Below, in pieces: positions 49,956 to 55,818 of a DNA stretch of 55,818 bases (position 1 is the stretch's first letter; each line of letters starts with the position of its first letter). The translations under genes and the position numbers were made by a program. The notes beneath the pieces are model-generated. The model did no database searches. It was not told the DNA's origin and saw only the letters and a program-made list of their open reading frames with translations. The stretch comes from an uncultured Pseudomonadota bacterium. GTDB taxonomy: Bacteria; Pseudomonadota; Gammaproteobacteria; Steroidobacterales; Steroidobacteraceae. The DNA lies in contig CAISDJ010000066.1 of NCBI GenBank assembly GCA_903884105.1, forward strand, positions 1 through 55,818, in the 5' to 3' direction.

Positions 49956-50504
49956 ATGGGCAACCGCCTCTCGAAGATCTACACCCGCACCGGTGACGCC
50001 GGCACCACCGGCCTTGGCGATGGCACGCGCATCGACAAGGAGCACATCCGCATCGAGGCGTATGGCACCGTGGACGAGGCCAACAGCGCCATCGGCGTGG
50101 TGCTCGCCGTACCTGGCATTCCGGTGTCCATCAGTACGCCGCTCACGACCGTGCAGCACGAGCTGTTCGATCTGGGCGGCGAGCTGTGCATTCCCGGCCA
50201 TCGCATCATCACCGAGGACTACATCACGCGGCTCGAAGACACGCTCGACGTGCTCAACGAACCGCTGCCGCCGCTCAAGGATTTCATCCTGCCTGGTGGC
50301 GGTCCGGGTGCAGCTGCCTGCCACCTCGCCCGCACGATCGTGCGTCGCGCCGAACGACGTGTGTGGGAACTCAGCCGCGTTGAAGCCGTCGCTTACGAAG
50401 TCCCCCGCTATCTCAACCGCCTCTCCGACCTGCTCTTCGTCATGGCCCGCGTGCTTGCGCGGGCGGAGAGTGGACAGGAAGTGGTGTGGAAGAGGGAGCG
50501 GTAG
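49956..50504 (+). CDS. pduO: PduO-type cob(I)alamin adenosyltransferase
   Basis: The 182-residue protein has the PduO-type N-terminus MGNRLSKIYTRTGDAGTTGLGDG (ATP-binding TRTGDxGTTxLxxG), followed by the helical bundle with AYGTVDEANSAIGV, HELFDLGGELC, FILPGGGPGAAACHLAR, VRRAERRVWEL and NRLSDLLFVMAR. It transfers the adenosyl group from ATP to cob(I)alamin, making the coenzyme form that the upstream riboswitch senses. It follows btuB by 8 bases and is in the same operon. Confidence 0.93.
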   Translation: MGNRLSKIYTRTGDAGTTGLGDGTRIDKEHIRIEAYGTVDEANSAIGVVLAVPGIPVSISTPLTTVQHELFDLGGELCIPGHRIITEDYITRLEDTLDVLNEPLPPLKDFILPGGGPGAAACHLARTIVRRAERRVWELSRVEAVAYEVPRYLNRLSDLLFVMARVLARAESGQEVVWKRER

Positions 50505-50517
50505 CGGAGGCAGGACA

Positions 50518-50625
50518 ACCGGCTGACTTCGTCAGGGGATGGACTGCCGTCGAATGGGCTCAGGCAAATGGCCCGGACGGGCGGGGGACGTTCGTCGGAG
50601 ACCATTCGCCGGCGAAGCCGGCCGG
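50518..50625. repeat. Palindrome family 3: two inverted copies
   Basis: CCGGCTGACTTCGTCAGGGG-ATGG and, about 55 bases on, CCATTCGCCGGCGAAGCCGG-CCGG are inverted versions of one unit. Each contains its own hairpin (CTGAC/GTCAG; GCCGG/CCGGC around CGAAG). It fills the gap between the convergent adenosyltransferase and ampE genes and may terminate both. Confidence 0.6.
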
Positions 50626-50641
50626 TCTCTCCTGCTGGCAC

Positions 50642-51559
50642 CTACGCCATCAACCCCAGCAACGTCATCAGCGACATCAGGACAAGCCAGACGACGAGGG
50701 TGCGCATGACGAGGCGGAGGGTGGCGCGGGCGGGCCAGGTATCGGGGTTGCCTTCGGGCGTGCCGGCGAGCAGTGAGCGGAGCGCCCCTTTGCCTACGCA
50801 GACAAGCACGTGGTCGTTCATGAGCAGGATTTCGCCCTTGGCGGACGCGTAGAACTCGCGCCAGCCGGCCATGGCCTCATCGAAGCTACCGGCCAGCGGG
50901 AACAAGAGTGCCGTGGTGCGTGCGGGCAGCCAGGACAGGATGGCGTGCAATCGACGGGTAGCAATGAGATAGGAGCGACCCTGACCGTCGGTCGGGCACA
51001 GGCGCTCGGATTCGAACACGGCCCGGCGGCGCATGAGGTCGCTCACTCGAAACAGCCAGGCGCCGGCAGGACCCAACACCATGAACCAGAAGATCACGCC
51101 AAACAGCCGGTTGTTCGATTGCGTGAGGATGGCTTCTTCGAGCTGTTCACGCACTGGCCCGGGACGACTCTCGGCGTCGTCCTCGAGAATCGTCTTGGCG
51201 AGCCGCCTGGCCTCGTCCGCATCCCCGCGCTCGACGGCGGCGCAGTAATCGTCGACTTCATCCTTGAGGTCGCGGGGACCCAGCGAAAAAATCAGCACGA
51301 AGATCGCAAACACGAGGTACGGCAGGCTGAGCAGCACTTCATTGAACGCAGCTGCAAGGATCGCGACCGGCAGCACGGGCAGCAGGCAGAAGATCAACGT
51401 CAGCACCGTGAAGGGCTTGCCGCCCGGCTGCGAAGGGATCTGGAAATGCTGGAAGCCCCAGTCGAAGTAGCCGTCGAGCCAGCGTGGCTCGCGCAGATGG
51501 AGCAGGCGCGTAACGAGCCGCTCGATGATCAACCCGAGAAAGAGGGCCAGGAGGGTCAC
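50642..51559 (-). CDS. ampE: Inner-membrane protein AmpE
   Basis: The protein of about 305 residues has several membrane spans and the AmpE pattern: MTLLALFLGLIIERLVTR start, LDGYFDWGFQHFQIP, FSLGPRDLKDEVDDYCAAVERGD, NRLFGVIFWFMVLGPAGAWLFRV and LSWLPARTTALLFPLAGSF. GTG 51559 is chosen because it matches the E. coli start (MTLFTTLL) and overlaps the ampD stop as GTGA; GTG 51568 is the alternative. AmpE works with AmpD in the peptidoglycan-recycling signal that controls beta-lactamase in some species; its exact role is unclear. Confidence 0.9.
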   Translation of the reverse strand: MTLLALFLGLIIERLVTRLLHLREPRWLDGYFDWGFQHFQIPSQPGGKPFTVLTLIFCLLPVLPVAILAAAFNEVLLSLPYLVFAIFVLIFSLGPRDLKDEVDDYCAAVERGDADEARRLAKTILEDDAESRPGPVREQLEEAILTQSNNRLFGVIFWFMVLGPAGAWLFRVSDLMRRRAVFESERLCPTDGQGRSYLIATRRLHAILSWLPARTTALLFPLAGSFDEAMAGWREFYASAKGEILLMNDHVLVCVGKGALRSLLAGTPEGNPDTWPARATLRLVMRTLVVWLVLMSLMTLLGLMA

Positions 51560-52155
51560 GCGGGCCACCCGTACATCTGGCGCGCCTTCAGGAGCGCGCG
51601 CAACCGCGGCCAGTCAAAGGCGATGCCCGGATCGGTCTTGCGCCCGGGTGCGATGTCGCTGTGGCCCGCGACCCGCTCAGTGGACAGCGACGGGAACACA
51701 GCGCACAGCGTCAGGATGAGATCCGCCAGCTCGCGATACTGCGCGGGCTCGTAAGCGCTGGCATCTGCGCCCTCAAGCTCGATGCCGATCGAGAAATCAT
51801 TGCAGTTGCTGCGGCCCATGTAGTCCGACACTCCGGCATGCCACGCGCGATGGTGGCAGGAAACGTATTGCACCATTTCGCCGCTGCGCCGGATGAGGTA
51901 GTGCGACGACACCTTGCGCCCGGCGATATCCGCAAAATACGGATGCACGGTGGGATCCAGCTGGTTCAGGAAGAGGTCGTCGATCCAGGGGCCGCCGAAT
52001 TCGTCAGGGGGCAGACTGATGCCGTGCACGACAATGAGGTCGGGCACGACGCCGGGTGGCCGCGGATCGAAATTGGGCGAGTCGACCTGGCGCGCGCCGG
52101 CACTGCGGCCGGTCACGGAATCGAAAGAGGGACGATCAGCCAGCAGTACTCTCAT
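51556..52155 (-). CDS. ampD: 1,6-anhydro-N-acetylmuramyl-L-alanine amidase AmpD
   Basis: The 199-residue cytoplasmic zinc amidase matches AmpD: DLIVVHGISLPPDEFGG (zinc His), VSSHYLIRRSGEMVQYVSC, HRAWHAGVSDYMGRSNCNDF, SIGIELEG and VAGHSDIAPGRKTDPG (second His and Asp ligand). It removes peptides from anhydro-muropeptides during cell-wall recycling. It is stop-start coupled to ampE. It is divergent from bioA at 52259, sharing a 103-base promoter region. Confidence 0.93.
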   Translation of the reverse strand: MRVLLADRPSFDSVTGRSAGARQVDSPNFDPRPPGVVPDLIVVHGISLPPDEFGGPWIDDLFLNQLDPTVHPYFADIAGRKVSSHYLIRRSGEMVQYVSCHHRAWHAGVSDYMGRSNCNDFSIGIELEGADASAYEPAQYRELADLILTLCAVFPSLSTERVAGHSDIAPGRKTDPGIAFDWPRLRALLKARQMYGWPA

Positions 52156-52258
52156 GGAGCCCCCATCATGCCCGGACCCATGCGCTTCTGCCATGCTTGC
52201 GTGTGGTCGGGTCCGACTGGGAAAATCGTTGCCCCACCGCTTGGCTGAACGGCTCCCC

Positions 52259-53611
52259 ATGACCGACGCTTCCGACCTGGCCCGCCGCGATCTCGCGGTC
52301 GTGTGGCATCCCTGCACGCAGATGCAGGACCACGAATCGCTGCCGATGATCCCGATCCGCCGTGGGCAGGGTGTCTGGCTCGAGGGCATGGATGGCCGCC
52401 GCTATCTCGACGCCATCAGCTCGTGGTGGACGAACCTCTTTGGGCACGCGAACCCGCGCATCAATGACGCGCTGAAGGCCCAGCTCGATCAGCTGGAACA
52501 CGTGCTGCTGGCGGGATTCACGCATGAACCGGTCGTCGAGCTGTCCGAACAGCTGGTGGCGATCGCACCCAAAGGCCTGACCCGCTGCTTCTACGCCGAC
52601 AATGGCTCCTCGGCCATTGAAGTCGCGGTGAAGATGAGCTTTCACTATTGGCGGAATGCGGGACAGCAGGCCAAGCGCCGCTTCGTGACGCTGGGCAACA
52701 GCTACCATGGCGAAACGCTGGGTGCCCTCGCCGTCGGCAACGTCGAGCTGTACAAGGAGATCTATAAGCCATTGCTGATGGACGTGCTGACCGTGCCCTC
52801 CCCCGACTGCTTCGAGCGGGAGCCGGGCGAAAGCTGGGAAGCGTTCAGCCGACGGCAGTTCGCCTTCATGGACATGACGCTGGCGCGGCACGCACACGAG
52901 GTCAGCGCGGTGATCGTCGAGCCGCTGGTGCAATGCGCGGCCGGCATGCGCATGTATCACCCCATCTACCTCAAGCTGCTGCGCGAAGCCTGCGACCGCT
53001 ACAACGTGCATCTGATCGCGGACGAGATCGCCGTGGGATTTGGACGTACCGGCACGATGTTCGCGTGCGAGCAGGCCGGGATTCGCCCGGATTTCATGTG
53101 TCTGTCGAAAGGCCTCACGGGTGGCTATCTGCCGCTGTCCGTCGTGATGACGACCGGGCACGTGTACGAAGCGTTCTACGCCGACTACGCCACGCAACGG
53201 GCCTTCCTGCATTCACACAGCTATACCGGCAACCCGCTGGCGTGCACCGCGGCGCTCGCGAGTCTCGCGATCTTCAGGGCGGACAACGTGATCGAGAATA
53301 ACCGCGCGCTCGCAGCCCACCTGGACAAGCGTGCTCGCGAACTGGCGCACCATCCGCATGTAGCCGAGGTGCGCAGCACCGGCATGATCTGCGCGATCGA
53401 GATGATTCAGGACAAGGCGGCGCGCAAGCCGTACCCGTGGCAGGAGCGCCGCGGCCTGCGAGTCTATCGGCATGCACTCGAGAAGGGCGCGTTGCTGCGT
53501 CCCGTCGGCAATGTCATCTACTTCATGCCGCCTTACGTGATCACGCCCGCCGAGATCGACTTTCTCGTCGACACCGCCATGACCGGCATCGAGCTCGCCA
53601 CATGCGACTGA
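52259..53611 (+). CDS. bioA: Adenosylmethionine-8-amino-7-oxononanoate aminotransferase
   Basis: The 450-residue PLP-dependent class III aminotransferase carries BioA marks: VWHPCTQMQDHE near the start, YLDAISSWWTNLFGHANP, FYADNGSSAIEVAVKMSFHY, ADEIAVGFGRTGTMFACEQ and the catalytic Lys in CLSKGLTGGYLPLSVVM. It makes 7,8-diaminopelargonate from KAPA with SAM as amino donor in biotin synthesis. The other bio genes are not in the window. The rsmE gene starts 10 bases before its stop. Confidence 0.95.
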   Translation: MTDASDLARRDLAVVWHPCTQMQDHESLPMIPIRRGQGVWLEGMDGRRYLDAISSWWTNLFGHANPRINDALKAQLDQLEHVLLAGFTHEPVVELSEQLVAIAPKGLTRCFYADNGSSAIEVAVKMSFHYWRNAGQQAKRRFVTLGNSYHGETLGALAVGNVELYKEIYKPLLMDVLTVPSPDCFEREPGESWEAFSRRQFAFMDMTLARHAHEVSAVIVEPLVQCAAGMRMYHPIYLKLLREACDRYNVHLIADEIAVGFGRTGTMFACEQAGIRPDFMCLSKGLTGGYLPLSVVMTTGHVYEAFYADYATQRAFLHSHSYTGNPLACTAALASLAIFRADNVIENNRALAAHLDKRARELAHHPHVAEVRSTGMICAIEMIQDKAARKPYPWQERRGLRVYRHALEKGALLRPVGNVIYFMPPYVITPAEIDFLVDTAMTGIELATCD

Positions 53612-54336
53612 CCCGCATCTTTGTGACCGCCCCGCTGACGCCAGGTGCTGAAGTCCGGCTCTCCGCGAGCGCAGCCAGTCATGTGGCGCGTGTGCTCCGG
53701 CTCAAGGAAGGCGCACCACTGATCGTGTTCGACGGGACCGGCGGCGAACACCGCGCCGAAATCATCAGGGTCGCGGGCGCCAGCGTGCATGTGATGCTCA
53801 AGGAGTTCATGCCGGGCGCGACCGAACCGGCATTGAAGCTGACGCTGGTCCAGGGCGTGTCGCGCGGCGAACGCATGGACTGGACGCTGCAGAAAGCCAC
53901 GGAACTCGGTGTATCTGCCATCGTTCCGGTGCTCACTGCCCGCAGCGTGGTGCGGCTCGATGAAAGGCAGAGCATGGCCAAGCGCGAGCACTGGCAGGCG
54001 GTTATCGTCAGCGCCTGCGAGCAATGCGGTCGCACGCGAGTGCCCGAGATCGCCCCACCGGTTCGTCTGCGCGATTACCTCGCGACGTCGAAGAAAGAGG
54101 GTTTGCGCCTCGCACTGAGCCCCGTCGCGCAAGGATCCCTCGCTGGCCTTGCAAGCGTGTCGCAGAAAGTCGAGCTGTTGATCGGCCCTGAGGGCGGCCT
54201 CGACGACACCGAACATCTGCTCGCCGAGCAGGCCGGCTACCTGCCCGTGCGACTGGGCCCACGAGTGCTGCGAACCGAAACCGCTTCTGTAGTCGCGTTG
54301 TCGGTGCTGCAGTCGTTGTGGGGGGATCTCCAGTAG
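53602..54336 (+). CDS. rsmE: 16S rRNA (uracil1498-N3)-methyltransferase RsmE
   Basis: The 244-residue SPOUT methyltransferase has an N-terminal PUA-like domain (MRLTRIFVTAPL; ASHVARVLRLKEGAPLIVFDG). The trefoil-knot domain has LVQGVSRGERMDWTLQKATELG, VSACEQCGRTRVP, LLIGPEGGLDDTE and LGPRVLRTETASVVAL. The SAM-binding knot residues are intact. It methylates U1498 in 16S rRNA. The start at 53602 overlaps bioA by 10 bases, indicating translational coupling. Confidence 0.95.
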   Translation: MRLTRIFVTAPLTPGAEVRLSASAASHVARVLRLKEGAPLIVFDGTGGEHRAEIIRVAGASVHVMLKEFMPGATEPALKLTLVQGVSRGERMDWTLQKATELGVSAIVPVLTARSVVRLDERQSMAKREHWQAVIVSACEQCGRTRVPEIAPPVRLRDYLATSKKEGLRLALSPVAQGSLAGLASVSQKVELLIGPEGGLDDTEHLLAEQAGYLPVRLGPRVLRTETASVVALSVLQSLWGDLQ

Positions 54337-54500
54337 AAGAACGCGGCCGGGCGGCGCAGCGACGCCGGACTCGTTGCGCCTCATGGCTGCTCGGGCCGAT
54401 GTGCAAGCGCACATTTGCCGATCCGCCCACCACGCGACTGCCGTGCAATCTCAAGTCCAATTGCAAATTGCCGCACGGGTTGCGCAGCCAAGGCCCGTAT

Positions 54501-54590
54501 GCAATATTCCGGCGCGGACTGCCAGAATATCCACTATTCCGGCATCGGCTATCAAAATATGCAATGTTCCGGCGCGTGCCGCCATAACCA
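54501..54590. repeat. Three 30-base tandem repeats upstream of an MFS gene
   Basis: Units start at 54501, 54531 and 54561, each carrying an A-T-rich edge and ATTCCGGC or GTTCCGGC core (GCAATATTCCGGCGCGGACT; CCACTATTCCGGCATCGGCT; GCAATGTTCCGGCGCGTGCC). The period is exactly 30 bases. They end 18 bases before the GTG start at 54609, where operators would sit. Degenerate earlier units may exist to about 54440. Confidence 0.65.
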
Positions 54591-54608
54591 CTCAGGAAAA
54601 TACACACA

Positions 54609-55818
54609 GTGAGCCAGCCAGCACAGACCACTGCAGAGAGCACGGGGACCCTCGCCGGCGCTGAACAGTCAGGCACTCGAAACGCGGCATTGGCCATGTT
54701 CGGCCTGCTGCTGGTTTGCTACACGCTGATGTCGGCTGATCGCTACCACATCAGCATTCTTGCACCGGACATCCGCATGGCGCTCGGCTTGACCTTGCCG
54801 CAGATGGGTGCGCTCACCACGCTGTTCACCCTCGGCATCGGCATCGCCGGACTGCCGGCCGGCTCTCTCATCCTGCGCTACTCACGGAAAGCCGTACTGC
54901 TTGCAGGTATCGTGATCTTCTCCGCCGCCACCTACCTCTTCACGGTCGCCACCAGCTTCCTGACCATGCTGGTGTTCGTCGTGATGCAAGGCGTTGGCAT
55001 GTCTTTCCTGGCAACCGGCATGTTCTCGCTGGCAGCCAGCTACTTCGCCAACAACCGCGTGGCGGCAGTGGGCATGGTCAATGTCTGCTTCGGATTGGGC
55101 TCGTTCTTGGGTCCCTGGGCCATCGGCAACATTCGTGGCAGCACGGGCAACTGGGAAATCCCACCGATGGTGTTTGCTGCTTGCGGCGCGGTGCTTGCGG
55201 TCCTCGTGGCCTTGCTGGTCCGTTCCTGGTTCACCGAGAGCAAAGCCGTTGCGAAGAAGGGAGAAGACACGGGCGGCTCTGAGACCCTGCTCAACCACAA
55301 CACGATGATTCTCGCCGCCCTCAGCATCATCTACGGCCTCGGTGTCTATGGATTTCTCGGCCTCTACCCCACTTTCCTGCGCGAATCGCTGCATTTCACG
55401 CCGCCGGAGGCGGGTGCGGTGCTCAAGTACTTCGGCGCAGGCGGCTTGCTGGCCTTCTTCGGCGGCATGCTGGGCGATCGGTTATCGCCCAAAGTCGTTA
55501 TTGTGGGCGCCTCCCTCGGGGTCGTGATACTGGGCTATTTCCTGTATCTGCCTGACCTGAGCGTTTCGACGCGCGAAATCCTCGTGGGGCTCTACGGCGT
55601 CATTGGCGCTGGTGTTCTCTACACCAATCTCGGTGGTGCCCACATCAAGGCATTGCGCCGCAGCCTTTCAAGCCGCGGTTCGAGCATGTTCGTCACGACC
55701 CTGTATGCCGGCGGAGCGTTCGGCGGATATCTGATGGGCGCACTCGTGAGGAATTTCGAGTGGGTCATGGCCGGTCGGATCCAGATCTCGCTGCTCGCCC
55801 TGGTGGGTGCGCTGCTGG
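54609..55818 (+). CDS. MFS transporter, truncated by window end
   Basis: The frame is open from GTG 54609 to the window edge (403 codons, no stop). AGGAAAA lies 9 bases upstream. A charged N-terminal tail is followed by many membrane spans: FGLLLVCYTLMSADRYHISI, PQMGALTTLFTLGIGIAGLP, GMVNVCFGLGSFLGPWAIGN, YGLGVYGFLGLYPTFLRESL and VVIVGASLGVVILGYFLYLP. The ADRYHISILAPDIRMALGL start resembles the anion:cation/aromatic-acid symporter-like MFS branch. It would import a small organic acid; the tandem repeats in front suggest specific regulation. Confidence 0.85.
   Translation, partial: MSQPAQTTAESTGTLAGAEQSGTRNAALAMFGLLLVCYTLMSADRYHISILAPDIRMALGLTLPQMGALTTLFTLGIGIAGLPAGSLILRYSRKAVLLAGIVIFSAATYLFTVATSFLTMLVFVVMQGVGMSFLATGMFSLAASYFANNRVAAVGMVNVCFGLGSFLGPWAIGNIRGSTGNWEIPPMVFAACGAVLAVLVALLVRSWFTESKAVAKKGEDTGGSETLLNHNTMILAALSIIYGLGVYGFLGLYPTFLRESLHFTPPEAGAVLKYFGAGGLLAFFGGMLGDRLSPKVVIVGASLGVVILGYFLYLPDLSVSTREILVGLYGVIGAGVLYTNLGGAHIKALRRSLSSRGSSMFVTTLYAGGAFGGYLMGALVRNFEWVMAGRIQISLLALVGALL

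Noticed and set aside
54501-54590. Tandem 30-base units as a CRISPR array
   Set aside because: The repeats are contiguous with no spacers, there are only three of them, and no cas genes are present.
1-55818. Prophage, integrative element or insertion sequence
   Set aside because: No integrase, transposase, capsid, portal or conjugation gene and no att-flanked tRNA were seen on either strand.

Overview
The window reads as GC-rich chromosomal DNA of a free-living gammaproteobacterium. The ampD-ampE pair, BioA, RsmE, a PA0069-type radical SAM protein and CTGT-N8-ACAG LexA boxes are gammaproteobacterial. The density of exported hydrolases, TonB receptors and HHS-start (DUF6152-type) proteins suggests a Steroidobacteraceae-like lineage. 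That placement is inference; there is no rRNA gene, and I saw no phage, insertion sequence, CRISPR array or convincing tRNA.

Region 1 (about 1-40 kb) is an accessory, mostly secreted catabolic landscape. It holds alpha/beta hydrolases, an LLM flavin oxidoreductase, two soluble PQQ sugar dehydrogenase-like proteins, SMP-30 and NHL propellers, three metallo-beta-lactamase-fold proteins, a Tat-exported amidohydrolase, a carboxymuconolactone decarboxylase-like protein, DUF3237, DoxX, two TonB-dependent receptors and a lipoprotein phosphatase. Threaded through it is a repeated two-part module. One part is a small exported protein whose predicted mature end begins His-His-Ser (DUF6152 type, four copies). 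The other is a larger exported partner (G-x-W, then GDTLVVET, then ERI, then DP..TKP; five copies). Two pairs are adjacent in the order HHS-protein then partner, one pair is adjacent in reverse order at the end of a TonB receptor operon (15124 to 9020), and one pair is fused into a single polypeptide (36100-37146). This is the best candidate here for an undescribed system. Two gene remnants, a quinoprotein tail at 1096 and an SMP-30 tail at 15370, show that the area has turned over.

Region 2 (about 30-36 kb, inside region 1) carries two textbook LexA operators. One lies upstream of an SRAP-family protein with an unusual coiled-coil insert, and one is directly in front of the PA0069-family radical SAM gene. 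Two small unknown genes diverge from the first box.

Region 3 (about 40-55.8 kb) is more core-like: a helix-hairpin-helix protein, a cold-shock/Excalibur chimera, a nuclease, a GT4 glycosyltransferase coupled to a PAP2 phosphatase, an inositol-monophosphatase family enzyme, then a vitamin B12 block. In that block one cobalamin riboswitch precedes a DUF6580 membrane protein, and a second precedes btuB and a PduO-type adenosyltransferase. ampE-ampD, bioA-rsmE and a truncated MFS gene follow. Intergenic DNA from 43 to 51 kb is crowded with three families of palindromic repeats. A GGGGACAG palindrome sits inside the second riboswitch, where a variable peripheral stem would normally be.
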